DNA of 64,000 nucleotides from Tolypeutes matacus (taxonomy: Eukaryota; Chordata; Mammalia; Cingulata; Chlamyphoridae). The stretch lies in assembly GCA_026826555.1 (NCBI GenBank), contig JAKSZT010053928.1, forward strand, positions 2,334,191 to 2,398,190. Reading direction: 5' to 3'. The notes under the pieces are model-generated. The model ran no database searches, was not told where the DNA came from, and saw only the letters and a list, made by a program, of their open reading frames with translations. Positions 1-11,635 of this stretch are shown here, one piece after another; within the stretch, counting starts at the first letter, position 1; every line of letters begins with the position of its first letter. A program made the position numbers and the translations under genes.

Positions 1-530
1 AAGGTCTGATTTTGACTCTTAAGAGGTCTCTTGCTTGGAAGTAATGTTGAGTTCTCTTCATAAACTAAGTTCTGCACAATCAGAAGATATAGGTGGAGGT
101 GGGGATTTAGATGAACTCCCTAGGCCTGGGATAGATAGAGGAAGGAGACTGCCCAGGGCTGGCACTTAGAGACACAGGCTGGGGATAGAGTCAGAGAAGG
201 GCTGAGCAGGGAGACCCAAGAGGGAGAAAAATGTGATTATTTATTCCTGGCACTACACTCTGTCACCGAAAAGGGAACATTTCCACAATGAAGTCCGCTT
301 ACTGGAGCTCTGGCTTGGGAAGTGCCAATAATGTTAAGATGGGCCCTGGCACAGGATCGGCATCAGCAGGGCCAAGGGCTGGAAAAGTCTCTAGTGGTCC
401 CGAGAAGGGCAGGGACTAGGCTTGCCATCCAAGTCCTGGGAGAACTGAGGTCAGATGTGGGGAGTACCTGGGGTACATGGCACCACCTTAGGCCAGGCAG
501 AACTCGGTCTGAAATGGTCATAGCAGAATT
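1..530. other. Intergenic spacer, left edge
   Basis: This is unique-looking sequence at the 3' side of HOXD8. No reading frame here resembles a known protein. By cluster order it belongs to the spacer between HOXD8 and HOXD4/HOXD3. Confidence 0.5.
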
Positions 531-561
531 GGTTATATACATTTTTTTTTTATTATTCTTT

Positions 562-592
<31 letters not shown>

Positions 593-691
593 TTTTACCG
601 GGAGGTCCCAGGGATCGAACCCAGGTCCCTCCATATGGGAGACGGACGCCCAACCAGTTGAGCCACATCCGCCCCCGGTTATATACATTTT
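531..691. repeat. 15-bp target-site duplication around the SINE
   Basis: The 15-mer GGTTATATACATTTT occurs at 531-545 and again at 677-691, immediately outside the SINE. This is the mark of L1-type target-primed insertion. Confidence 0.9.
546..676 (-). mobile_element. tRNA-derived SINE (DAS-like, xenarthran)
   Basis: Read on the minus strand, 676 to about 598 is a tRNA-like head followed by an A-rich tail (T-rich on plus, about 546-597). The head has an A-box-like TGGCTCAACTGG and a B box GGTTCGATCCC, the internal RNA polymerase III promoter. The element is flanked by a perfect 15-bp target-site duplication (531-545 and 677-691), so it is a complete and fairly young insertion. A short tRNA head with only an A-tail fits the DAS SINEs described from armadillo. 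The family name is from memory and is an inference; the SINE structure is seen directly. Confidence 0.85.
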
Positions 692-1230
692 AAGAGAAAA
701 TCTGCCCCAGGTGAACTCCTGGTTAAGACAAGAAGTAGTTCAGCCTAGGGCTGTGAAGGCCCCCTTGGGGAAAGCCTATAATCAGACATCACTGAAGCCA
801 GGAACTAAGGGGCTGGAACCTGGTTGCCTGTGTGTGGGTTGTAGCCTGAAGGAGTATTTGCATAACTCTTTGTAAAAGATGGGCCTATTTAAGAGAATAG
901 ACCATAGAGAGGGTCCTTGCCCTGGGGCCCTAGAAGGCTGCCTGAGAAGCTGCTAGTCTGGTGAGTATGGCCCTAAAGGAGGTGTGGGGGAGGGAGAAGG
1001 TAATTCCAGGAGTTGGAAAAGCCTGAAGCCCTTTGAAGGAGTTGCAGAGGTGCCTGTGGGAGTATAATGTCTCCCCTGCCCTGAGGTATGCCCACAGAGG
1101 AGCTAGGGCACCGCCCTCCTAAGTATCCCCTTAAGTCCACATAGGAGCAGGTGCCAGACACTGAGATCCATGCGGGCAGGGCCTAGGAATTCCACCCAAC
1201 AATAGGAAGAGTCCTAGAACTATGTTATCC

Positions 1231-1327
1231 TAGGTCTGCCACTTCCTGTGTGACCAAGTGTAGGCCTCTGCTTTCTCCTCTTTAGAATTCAAGGGATAAC
1301 CAGGTCTCTTTCAGCTCTAAAAGTCTA
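1231..1327 (-). mobile_element. MIR fragment, reverse orientation
   Basis: The segment reads like the reverse complement of an old MIR: a CTGCCACTTCCTGTGTGACC-like block, then a pyrimidine-rich stretch, then a CTTTCAGCTCTAAAAGTCT-like end. It is diverged and was recognised by eye only. Confidence 0.55.
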
Positions 1328-1351
1328 GGCCTGATTACTGAGCAGAAAAGG

Positions 1352-1650
1352 GATAATAATGGTAAAAAAGGAACATAAAGTGAATGCTTGTTATTTGCCC
1401 AAACACTGTTTTAAGTACTTAAGCGGATTAATATACTTAAAGCAGTAAGACCAGTGCCTGGCACATAGTGCTAGGTAAGTAAAAATCCTCATAGCAACCC
1501 TTGAGATAGGTACTATTGTTATCCCCACTTTTCAAATGAAGGCTCAGAGAGTTCACCTTACTTGCCTAAGGTTGCACAGCTAGTAAGTGGTGGAGTCAGG
1601 ATTTGAACCCAAGCAGTCTGAACCCAGAATCTGTTCTCCTCTTCAAAACT
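1352..1650 (+). mobile_element. MIR element, forward orientation
   Basis: The characteristic MIR order is clear. It runs from a degenerate 5' part ending near the 'cactgttttaagtactt' block, through a 'gataggtactattgttatcc' core, to 'gcacagctagtaagtgg' and 'atttgaacccaagcagtctg'. About 45 bp near 1440-1485 resemble a second MIR or L2 tail inserted in, or duplicated within, the element. MIRs are ancient and shared by all mammals. Confidence 0.85.
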
Positions 1651-1844
1651 CCATGCAAAAAGCAAGTGAACCTATGTCTCCTTCCTAAAGTAGGAGCAAT
1701 TTTTCAGCCTATGGGACAGTGATGTTTAAAAAAACCAAGCAGGGAGAGAGCTCCTGGAGCTAGGGAATACCTGAGTTGTAGAGGCAGGAAAGGAACTTGG
1801 CTTCTGGAGACCAAGGAACCAAAGAAGCAGGAGAGACCCTTGAT

Positions 1845-1982
1845 CAGTGTTTCTCAAGCAAAAGTGTGCATCCTAATTGCTCCTAAGCACCACACTTAGA
1901 CATTTTGATTCAGATTTCTGGGGTGGGACCTAAAACCTGCCCTATAAACAAGAGGTTTTGATGCAGTGATTAAGAATCACTG
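1845..1982 (+). mobile_element. MER5-like hAT DNA transposon relic
   Basis: The segment begins CAGTGTTTCTCAA and ends AAGAATCACTG, which are imperfect terminal inverted repeats of the hAT-Charlie MER5 family. The middle keeps the family's 'ttctggggtgggacc' block. It is a nonautonomous fossil with no coding capacity. Confidence 0.7.
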
Positions 1983-2190
1983 CCCTAGAGTAGGTAGAAG
2001 AGGTGGGGCAACACTCAGCATCTTTGGGATTGGGTCAGAGCCAGTCATTGAAGTTGGTGTCACCGCTGGTGCAAGAAACACCCCGTGGAGCCCACCCAAG
2101 GCTTGAGGTGGTGAGAGAAGGGTGTGTGGGTGGTGTGGAGAAGGATGGAATTAGCATCTTGGGACTTCTTAAGCCGCGGGGCCAAAGAGG
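1983..2190. other. Intergenic, nothing recognised
   Basis: Unique sequence between the MER5-like relic and the start of a CpG-rich stretch. No gene or repeat is seen. Confidence 0.4.
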
Positions 2191-2870
2191 TTCACCCGGA
2201 CGCTCAGAACTCCGAGGGAGCGCTGGGACCTAGGCCCTTCTAGAAGAGCAAAGACCAGACGGCGAGCCGGCGGAGAAGGCGCTGTACGCTGGCTTTCCAA
2301 GGCTGCCCATCCTGGATTCTAGTGGACAGGGGTTAGGAAAAGTGGCAGGAACAGAAACCCAGCAAGAGAGGGATGGCTGGAACCCCGAGAATAAGGTCCG
2401 GATCGCCTCACCACCAGAACCCTAGTTTCCTGCTTGCAGGAGCGCAGCGCGCGCGAATCGCGCCCCCTCGGGGAGGGCGGAGGAAACGAAGTAGCCCGTC
2501 GGCCCGGAATAGGCCTTCAAGCTCCAGGGCCTCGGCTTTGCTCGAGTCGCCGCCCCAGGAAGGAGACTCCTAAGAGTGGGTGCTACCCCGCCGACCCTCG
2601 CCCGCCGCAGCACGCACTTTGATCGCGGTGTGGAGGGCAGGGAGCATGAGGGACGGGATCACGTGCCCTCCCCTCCCCCGTCGGTGCGCGCCCGGGGCAT
2701 CTCCCGCGCGGTCGCGACGCTTGTCCTACAGCGCCTCCTCCTGGACGAGATGCCAGCCAACAGAGCCGGGGGCGTCAAGGAGCCCGGCAAACCTGAGGCC
2801 CCGGGCTTTCTCGGGCGGGCGGGGGTTCTCCCGCACCAAATGCGGTAAGCTGGTCCTGGAATGTCTAGTG
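2190..2870. promoter_or_regulatory. Orphan CpG island
   Basis: Dense CpG with runs such as GCGCGCG and CCGCCG lies more than 8 kb from the nearest HOXD start. It contains a palindromic E-box CACGTG at 2660-2665, a minus-strand CTCF-like core at 2459-2475, and a good plus-strand splice-donor match (TGCG|GTAAGC, GT at 2845-2846). It may be a promoter of a noncoding or antisense transcript, or a Polycomb recruitment site. Confidence 0.6.
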
Positions 2871-5800
2871 GGCCCTGATGCCGCCTTCCGCCCCCCCCCC
2901 CCGTACTGATAACAGGCTAGCGACCGAGAAGTGCGCATCCCTCATTAATTGGGCGAGCCCAGCTGGAAAATCCCTCCGTTTGTCCGTTTATTTATTTATT
3001 TGCCTGCTCTCCGCTGGGCCGCCGCCCCTCCAACGTGCTGCGCTGGCGTAACAAAATCCGGGAATCGTCGGGCTGAAGGACTGACCTGAAATGTGGCGGT
3101 TTGAATAGGCGCCAGGAGGAAAGGCTTTTTTCCAAAGCTGAAGAAATCTGTACATTTCCTCGGGGGGCAATTTGTATGTGTGTATATATATATATACACC
3201 TGGAAAGAAGATTCGTTTCTTTTGACCACTGGGTCGTATTGCTGCCTGTTTCTAACGTACAGATTTAAATTTAAATCACCTGTATAAGTCCAAATGATTG
3301 AAAATAACGACATCAAGGGCAGAGATGGTTGGCTATATTTAGATGGAAGTCTGAAATAAAGAAAAATATGAGCAGCGAATCCCAGAGGGGGAGGAGTGGA
3401 GAGATCGGGTGATATCTTCCTGCTCCTAGCCCACTCGTCCCCTCCCCCCATACGCGCTTCACTGGTTGAATCCCAGGACTGGGCGATTTCACTGCACATG
3501 CGCCGGACGCTGGGGGGGCGTGCGTGGCAGGCGCTGCGGGGCTCTGAGCTCAGCGGCTGGCGCTGCGCAGCTCTGTGCCGCGTGTGGCACCGCGCACTGC
3601 CCCTCCGCCTGGCTGCTGAGGAGCTTGGACGCCCCGTCTCAGGCAAGAAACGTAGTTTTCTTTTCCAGGAAAACCTATATCAAAGGCCTCAACCGTCCTT
3701 TCTGATTTGCAAGCCCAATTGCCGAACGATCAAAATCGCCATGTTGCCAGTGAAAACCCTCTCAACATTGTCATTTGGATTAGCAATTTCACATCTCGTG
3801 TACAGCTTCCTCTTGAGTCTCTAATCAAGGAAGGGAAAACACCCTACGTTCAGAGAGCACAGCTTCTCCCTCATTCTGCAAAACCAGTCCCTGGAAAGAT
3901 CACATCTATTAATACCAGTTCTGGCGAAGTGGACCTAAATTAGACTTAAATCGGAATTCCGAGTTCTTGGTGGCTTCTCCCCAGCTTCCGGTGCCCCCTC
4001 ATGCCCTGCCTGGCCGCCAGGCCTCCGCACTGCGGCAAGGCCGTAAATACTTCTAACAGCTGCCTGCCAGCCCAGGGTGAAATACTGTCTTTGTTCCGAT
4101 TTCCCCTGCTTCTCGAGCTCAGAAAACAGAACCCTGCCGAAATACATTTATTGGAAGGAGCATCTGTTGGGAAAATACGCTTGGTTTTCAGCCTGTTGCC
4201 TGGTTACATTTATATTAGTGGGCTTATCTCTTTTTCCTGGTCCTCCAGGGGAGCGCACACCCAGCCCACAGCCTGATTTGCGGACACCGAGGCCCGGACA
4301 CGCCATCGGCTCCGTGATCTATAAACAAACAGAGGTTCGAGCCAAGGGCTGGGAATTACACTCCCCCCCGTGGGTGCTCTTAGGTCTTAGTCTCCAAGCG
4401 TTCTCTCTTTCGTTTCTTTTTGTTGTTGTTGAGTTTTCAGAAACAATGGGGGCATTTCCGGTAGTGGCAAATGCATTAACTAGTCTCATGGACTAAGAGG
4501 TCTGTGTTCAAATGTGATTTGCAGATTATTTATTCCCTTAGATGCAATCGACCATTTCCTTCCAATAAGCTCTTAATGCTACCATTGGTTTACAAAAGAG
4601 CCCCTCAGTCCTCCATATCTACCTATGACATCATTCTCCACTGCTAAACCGAACCCGCAGTACGCCTAGGTTCTCAGCCACTCGGGCGCACTGGGCGAAA
4701 ACGACTCAAATACTGAGCTTGGTCATCAGGGCCACAATTGTCCTTCCCCCAGCACCCCCCCCCACCGCGTCCCAGGCGACCTGGGGGCTTCTCCCGCTCC
4801 GGAGCTGCCAGGGGTCTGGTTTTCACTAGGGCATGCTTTTTTTTTTTTTTTTTTAACCGATGTCAAAGAATGATCTCGACGCCATTGTACCTTGGTAGAG
4901 AAATAGTTACAAAATACAGACATTCCAATTTTTTTAAAAAATCACTCAGAGTTTCTTATTTGTGAGTGATGAGAGTTAGAGATACACGACAATTCCGCAG
5001 ACGTCAAATGGCCACAAATTGTGGCCCTCCATGTTGAAATAGCGTGCTTCCATCGTTAATTACCAAAACTATCTTTGTACAAAGACTCGCTTATTGTTCA
5101 GAAACACTTTTACGACAACACTATTACATGGGATATTTCGTGGAACAATAAGGCCTGAGACGTTAGGATTTGCCGCTGGGTGCTTTGGGGACTATACCCC
5201 GCCATGCGCAGGTCAGCTCCATGCGCAATGCGGCAAATTGTCCAAAGACTTTAATATTTCACGACGTGTTCACGAGGGAATAGGCAATACGACTTACGAA
5301 GTGCACCTCAAGTCTAGTTAAAAACCGGTGGGGAAAAAACACATTCTTTTTTTTTTTTTTTTTTTTTTTTTCTGCAAAGGGTTTTCTTGACTCGGGTAAT
5401 GTTTTGGTTCAGTAATTTTGAAGTAGAGGGGGGAAAGGCTGCTATATAATATTTATTTGTAGGCAAAAATGAAAACCGACAATACATTTTAGAATGCAAA
5501 ATTGCTATTCTTTTCCTCCTCGGGCAAATAAAAAACACACGCGATGTTTGAACTTAGAGATGCTTCACATTTCTGAAATGTCTATTGGTTTTCCCCAAGA
5601 CCTGCACCAGATTTTCTAATGCTATATCCTCCCAAAACAGGGGTCATAAAATCATCTAAATTCACCTGACAAAATGCAGGAGGAAACTTTCCTGAGTTCG
5701 TACAAAAATTCTCCCAAGAATTAGAGAAACAGTTTAAAAATATTTAAAAGCCCATCCCATGCATAAGGCCCGATATACCCTAAATCCTAGAAAACAGCCA

Positions 5801-6040
5801 GCATCTCACCAAAACCTAGACTCAAAAACCAAGCACATCCTTGGTACACAGACCCCCCACCACCACCACCACCAAGCCCTAACCCTCAGAAAACACCTGT
5901 TAGCCTCCCAGGTACCTCTGACCATAGACAAACCGCAAAATCACTGCTGCATACTACAAGGATGCCTTTGTGACCCCCAGCAAAGCTGAGACGTGCAGGA
6001 ACCGTCCACACACTCTTCTCAGGGTGGCTCTCAATCCAGG
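2871..6040. other. HOXD8-HOXD4/3 spacer
   Basis: No gene is seen. The stretch holds a TTTATTTATTTATTTG run near 2985, an AT microsatellite near 3185, a second small CpG-rich patch at about 3480-3640, poly-T runs near 4836-4855 and 5346-5371, and otherwise unique sequence. Confidence 0.5.
5346..5371. repeat. Poly(T) run
   Basis: About 26 consecutive T residues with no recognisable SINE head on either side and no clear target duplication. It is treated as a simple repeat. Confidence 0.7.
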
Positions 6041-6660
6041 CGGTGGCTCTCATCTGCCGCTGCCCACCTCTGGGAGTCTCAGGAGAAAAGGGGGCTTCCC
6101 GCTTCGATCTCTGAGCTCAGCCGGATGCAACCCGAGCCCCGGGCGGCAGAGATTGGGAGGCAGGGGTGCAGGCAGCGGACCCCCAATTCCCGGGGAAATG
6201 TAGAGGACGGGCCTGGCTCACCGAGCTGCCCTGGGGGTGGGGGGTGCCCCGATGGGTGGGGACCGACTCTTACCCGGAGGCTGCCGAGCCGGAGGCGGCG
6301 GTCGGCCGGGGCGGCTGCTGTAATCCATTAGGCACTGGTGGGCTGCGCGCAGTCTCGGCAGCTGGGCCGGGTTCATGTTGGAGGGGCTGCTTCGGAACCG
6401 CGGGGCTGCGGGCACCCGGGCGCAGGCCCGTTGCTCCCAGCAGGCGGTGTCGGCGCCGGCAGGGTCTCGGCGCCCCGGGCTCCTTCCGGGCTCTCCCTGG
6501 GTCCCCACCGGCTCCGGAGGCCGCAGCGGCGCGGCCCGAGCGGGCGGCAGCGGGGCCAGGCCCGGCGCGGGGCGGGAGCCAAGGCCGCCGTGGACCCCGC
6601 AATCCCGCAGCCGGCGACTGGAGCCCACCTCTGCAGAGACAAAGGTTAGAAAAAGAGGGG
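6040..6660. promoter_or_regulatory. CpG island, probable distal HOXD3 promoter region
   Basis: Roughly 600 bp of very CpG-dense sequence lie about 5 kb 3' of the HOXD8 stop codon. On its right flank, minus strand, is a promoter-like stretch at 6750-6795 with an ATTGG-type CCAAT box and a TTTTTATGAC TATA-like motif. In human, the long HOXD3 transcripts are known to start a few kb downstream of HOXD8. Position, CpG content and splice signals all suggest this is the same promoter. Confidence 0.6.
6274..6630 (-). other. HOXD3: Candidate noncoding leader exon of HOXD3
   Basis: On the minus strand, a strong acceptor (pyrimidine tract, then TCTGCAG ending at 6631) precedes 357 bp of CpG-rich sequence. 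That ends in a strong donor, CCTCCGG|GTAAGAG, with GT at 6273-6272. Read-through from an upstream start near 6.75-6.8 kb is equally possible, making this the 3' part of exon 1. The direction and distance from HOXD8 fit the distal leader of HOXD3, whose coding exons would lie left of the window. One frame stays open across the exon, but nothing suggests it encodes a known protein. The exon is inferred from splice signals and position, not from transcript evidence. Confidence 0.5.
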
Positions 6661-6878
6661 GTGAGGCTCTGGGAAGGCAGAATGCGGGGGGAAATTCGCC
6701 TGGGAAATCAGGAAAAAGGCCGTGAAGGCGAACGGCGCTTGCACATGACCAGCCGCAGCCAATGACGACCGCAAATAGGTCATAAAAAGGTCTATTACCA
6801 AGTTGTAAATTTTCTTCAAACAAAAAGGAATTTACTGCAATTCCTTGCGGATTTTGCACATACAGCTCACAAGCGCCA

Positions 6879-7045
6879 TGTTTCTTTCTTTCTTTCTTTC
6901 CTTTTCTCTCTCTCTCCCCCTCTCCTCTCTGCCTCTTGCTCTCCCTCTCTCCCTCCCTCCCTTTCTTCCTCTCCTTTCCTCTTTCTTCCTATCTGCCTCT
7001 CTCTTCCTTCCCTTTCTCTTGCCTCCTCGTTCTTCTCTCTCACCT
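6879..7045. repeat. Pyrimidine-rich (TTTC)n/(TC)n tract
   Basis: About 165 bp are almost purely C and T on the plus strand, built of TTTC, TC and CCCT units. It lies next to the likely distal HOXD3 promoter. Confidence 0.85.
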
Positions 7046-10000
7046 TTTCTTTTGGTTTGGCTGAAAATATGCGCGGTTGGGCTGTGTCAGAGGCAAAACG
7101 AGCACAGTGCATACTGCCGAGGCACTCAGGGGGGCGATCTCGGGAGCCCACCGTCCCCGCCCCCGCCCCCAACTCTCCCTTCACGCTAGTCTCTCGGCTT
7201 CCTCTCCCCTCCCCTCACAAAAAGGCCCGCTCCGAAGGGCAGCCGAGAACTTTCGGGTTTTGCCGGCCTCGGCTGAGGACAAGCCAGCCCCAGTGATCTT
7301 GTCAGGAAACGGGGCTCCAAAGGCCGAGAAAGCTCGTTCCCCCCACTTCTCCCCAACATAAATTGGGGTCCCTGCCATTTCCTGGGGTTTCTGTGTAGGA
7401 GAGTCACCAACCAGCTCAAAGACTAGAATGGGTTTTCGGTACTTGTCAATCTCTCCAGATTACCAGTTTGAGGACTCACTACCTGGCTTTTATCTCCACA
7501 GAAGCATCTTCCCCGACAGTCCCGAGTTAGAGGAGAAGCAGTTGTTCCGGATCCCCTCTAAATGCCCTCATTTTAAATCCCCACTAAGGACAATTCTTGT
7601 TTTTATGGAATTTAATTTGGTTTCCTCCCTTGCCCCCAAAATGTTTTGTCCATTGAAAAGCTGGGTCAGTGCAATATAGAGGAGGAGAGGGCATCCATTT
7701 GTTTAGGAAAAGCCTGCCTCCCCCAAATCAGCTTAGAGAAAAATTCTTTTTTCTCCCTGAAAGACAGTAGCCACATTCCCATTGCATTTCTGATAGGAGC
7801 TGCTCTGAGCGAATCCCCACTGGAAGTGAATGTCCTTGGCTGGCCTTCTGCAGTCTCCTCATCATAATGCATAGGCATGGCCATCCAGGCTTCAGAACCC
7901 TCCTAAAAGAGATAACTGACCCCTCCCCAAATCCTTTCAAGGACACTGTCTTTGGGCTTCTAGGAATATGTTTATAAATATTTCCAGTGGACATCTACAT
8001 GTTCCCTGCTATTAATGTTCTCAAACCCAGTACCTTTTAGGATGTGGACTTATGCAGCAAGCTGCATAGAACCCTCTGGAGCAGGTCATTTGTATCCCTT
8101 AACAAAATTCTAATGACCTTGGGTGTTTTTGATTAAAGGACTTCTGTTGCCATCTGTCAGCAAAAGTCATGTCCTTGCTTGAAGAAGCCAAACGACCCCA
8201 ACTTTGCTGGAGGGAACTGCAGTATAGCAGCCAGATTCCATAAAAATATTCAGCCTCTTTCCCTGACCACTCCCTGATGCCCAAGGATTCAGCAAACACC
8301 CGGGAGCAGAGGATACAAACTGGGAGGTGAAATAGCAACACCTTCTGCATTGAAGAAAAAAAAAAAACCTAATATTTAAGTACACAAGAAATGGGGCAAG
8401 TTGTTGGGTCCTCCGAAGCACAGGAAACTTTGCACTCATCTGTACAGGTGGAATTAAGCAAAGAGATGGTCCAATTATAAAATTTTCTGAGGAATAATCT
8501 CAATTGTCATTTCCCCCATTTATCCTCCCACCTACCCAAATAAAAGTGGAGCTTTATGACCCTCCTTTTCTGCTTTGGGAAGGACGACTGGGAAGAGACC
8601 TTTCCACTGAAAAGGCAGCCATATTTGCACGTTTTCCCTGTGCCGAAGTAAGCGATGTGCTGGGCTTTGTGGGATCTCACAAAATGGCAGCCCCTGAACT
8701 GACTTTTCTGTAGGGACCATGGAGACCCATGCCCTCTTTTGTGCTGATCCTTGTAAACAGAGAGCCTAAATCACTCCCAAGGATTGGTTCTTTCATTCAA
8801 CGTTAACCTTGGAGGGTTCTGTTTTTCTCTAAATGTTTTACAGATTTCTCTAAGTCGGCTGCAACAATTCAGGACAGAAAAGCTCTGCCTGGGTTTGCAA
8901 AGGGTTCTCCGAAGGTTTATGCAAATTTCTGCAGCAAAAATGTTTGCTTGCTTGTTGCTGCAATGCTTGGATGTTTACAGATTTGATCCAATTAGAAGGG
9001 CGTGTTTTGGGCCCGTCACTGTGGGTCTGTCTGCATGAAACACCATGTTGGGGGGGGGTGTCTAGCCATTCATTGTCAAAATGAAGGTGGTGAGTGTGTG
9101 TGTATGTGTGATGTGTAATTCCTCCATGCTCTCTTTATTTGGAGACAGATCTCCAGCTACCAAAGGAAACATATATACCAACATTTATTACTGACACTTT
9201 CTGAACATGTGTAATCTATGTATATGAACAAATTCATAGCCTCAAATACATCAATTATTGCAACACAGTTATTTTTTCTTTAAGAACTGCGATTTACCCT
9301 TTGTTAGGGGCCCCCAGGCTAGATGGCACAATACCTCCAGAAAAGCACAGAACACTAAGGAAATTAGGACATCTTCACCTCCCCTTCCTTCCTGGATTTC
9401 CACACCAGCCTCTGTACAGGTCCTCCACTTGATAGTCTTGCCAAAATCAGTGGCTGTAAAAGTGACATTTCAGGAGCATCCCTTAAGTGGAAGACAGAAA
9501 TAGTTTTGCTAATAGTAGAGGAGTCTCCTAAATTGTCCAGCAGCTAGAGTTTAGCCAGCACTAACAGTTTGCCTCGGAAGCTGTTCCCCAGTCAGGTTCT
9601 GGGGGTATGGCACCCATGCTCTGTACCAGCTGACAGCCAAATCTCAGGCAGCGCAGAGAGCAAAACGTTCCCAAATCCAGCATGCGATTTTGCAGCTATG
9701 TCCTCAAGTGCAAATGTTCTGAAGCCCAGGGCTACGAGTGACTTAAAATTGTCTTTCCTGACTCAGGTCAGCAAACGCCACTGCCTTTCCCCAGAATGGA
9801 AAGCGAGGTGGTGCTTTGACTCTGGCCCGGCCAGTGCCAACATTTCCCCGATCAGTAAAGCTGCAGCACACAGCCCAGTCAACTCGGGGCTTGGAGTAAC
9901 TCAGGCTCAAATCTATAGGATTCCATTTTCTTACCTGTGCAATAAAAGCCACTCTGGAAATAAAGACGGGCTCCTTAAAAATAAACGCATCTCAGGAAAA

Positions 10001-10912
10001 GCCGTGAGCTCTTAAATGTCTACAAAATAAAGGTGCTTTCTCTTTTGCGGGAAAAATTGTTAGCTAACTTGAATTTCTCTTCACACACACACACCCTCCC
10101 CTCCTTGCCTGGTATAATGGCAGCCGCAGGAGCAGCCTCTAGTGGAAAATGGATATCTTGTTAATAACAGACCCAAAACCCCCCAACAGCAGTGCAGGCT
10201 CAGCAGTATAAAGCTTTGGTGTAAGCTGAACTCTGGCCCCACTGGGCCTACAACTCCAGTCCTTTGCAAAGTTCAAAGCTTTCACAGCATCTTAGCAGGG
10301 TTATTTGGAGCAAGCAGCAGCAAGAAAAGCCCTGCGACATTTTTTCCCCCGGTGCAGGATGCGTGTAACCCCCACCCAATTCTTATCAAATAGAAGCCTT
10401 GGGTGAGACTGCTTTCCTGTGAGCCCAATTGTTCCTAACTCGGGAAAAGGGCGTATTTGCGGCGCTCAAAGATACTAGCTCTAGAAAGAGGTTCATTTCT
10501 TTATTAAGGAGCAAGATATGTTCTGGAGCAGCTGTTTACACTCGGATTTTTCTGCGTTTGCTCTTAGTACTTGTTTCAAATAGGGGAGGTTATCGCTTTC
10601 CTGGAGAACAGCAGAGGACGTACCAACCGACATCTGAGATGCGCACAGAAAGTTGGCTCAAAATGGGCATAGGAACAGAGCGCAGGGAATACAAATAAAT
10701 ATGGCACCTACTCAAAAGGAATCACGGTGGTGCTGCGGTGGGAAGACCTAGTGATTTCAGGCGATTACAGGCGCAGTTCAAAACGAAAGTAAGAGACGCA
10801 TCCACAAGGCGACTTGCAGGAGTGAAAACGAGTGAAATGTTATAATTGGCTTTTCAAGTATTCATTCACTCTAGATTATTTAATTGCCATAATTTGTATA
10901 GATTCTATAAAA
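7046..10912. other. Spacer 3' of HOXD8
   Basis: No gene or interspersed repeat is recognised. There is a small TG-rich patch near 9090-9115 and ordinary unique sequence. Antisense transcripts are known from this interval in human (HOXD-AS2), but I see nothing that fixes exon limits here. Confidence 0.45.
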
Positions 10913-10918
10913 TTTATT
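10913..10918 (-). other. HOXD8: Candidate poly(A) signal of HOXD8
   Basis: The minus strand reads AATAAA here, about 720 nt beyond the HOXD8 stop codon. The stretch between is AT-rich and gene-free, as expected of a 3' UTR. Other weaker ATTAAA-type hexamers lie nearer, so the site used is uncertain. Confidence 0.5.
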
Positions 10919-11635
10919 AAATGTTAATGTTGCCATTTCCTGAAACTTCTGTCACTGGACCAACACGGTTTCCCGAAGTTTAAGGAAGCTGAAGAGCCAG
11001 GACTACACATTACTTCTTTGGCTAACATGTGCTTTTCGAATATTTGGCCCAGACTTCCCCTCCCCCCGAGATATTACATTTCAAAATACTCAAAGAAACC
11101 CTTAGGAGTAAACAAAAGGCACCCAAACCATTAAGCAAAAAGAAAAAAACATAAATAACACATTTTAATCAAATAATATAAATTTTCTGCAGGCATAATT
11201 AAAAAAAAAAACTAATAGATTTCTTTAATTTAATCCCATAAGGGAAAGATTTAAAATGTTCAAGTGCACTTGTTTGATTAATAAAGCATTTAATATTCAA
11301 CTATTTAGTGCTAATTATTAGGAAGTTAACGTTGTTGAGGCAAATCACGAGCTCAGGCGATAAAAACTACCGTTATAAAAATATAGCTACAATGTCAGTA
11401 TCAAATTACTCTTACATAGGACAGCTCAAGGGCTGCTTCTATGCGGTACTAGAAACTTTTTTTTAAACACCCAAATCCTTCTCAAAGAACAGAAACCTCA
11501 AGAGCAGTGAATGACATGAAGGTAGCTTCAAACACAGGGAAGGTCTTTTCCAACAAAGAAAATAGGTGGTGTCCACCAGCATATATGTTGAACCATTAGT
11601 TTTAACAGTCTGTGGTAAAATTTTAAAGGTGGAAG

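Noticed and set aside
600..676. A functional tRNA gene
   Set aside because: The A and B boxes are present, but the fold is degenerate and the unit has an A-tail and target duplication, so it is a SINE head.
6436..6452. A CTCF-like CCCAGCAGGCGGTG in the 6-kb CpG island
   Set aside because: Two core mismatches in very GC-rich sequence make it indistinguishable from chance.
6218..6859. A 213-codon minus-strand open frame in the 6-kb CpG island as a protein gene
   Set aside because: Its composition is Pro/Arg/Ala-rich, as random CpG-island DNA gives, it resembles no Hox or other known protein, and strong splice signals cut through it. It is better read as a noncoding leader exon.
6845..7189. 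Open frames across the CT-rich tract, and similar ones at 36.7-37.7, 46.3-46.8 and 58.5-58.8 kb
   Set aside because: They translate simple repeats into Ser/Leu/Phe or Arg/Glu/Lys strings and have no family likeness.
1..11600. MIR10B, which is linked to HOXD4
   Set aside because: I looked for the mature miR-10b sequence on both strands and did not find it. In other mammals it lies nearer HOXD4, so it should be left of this window.
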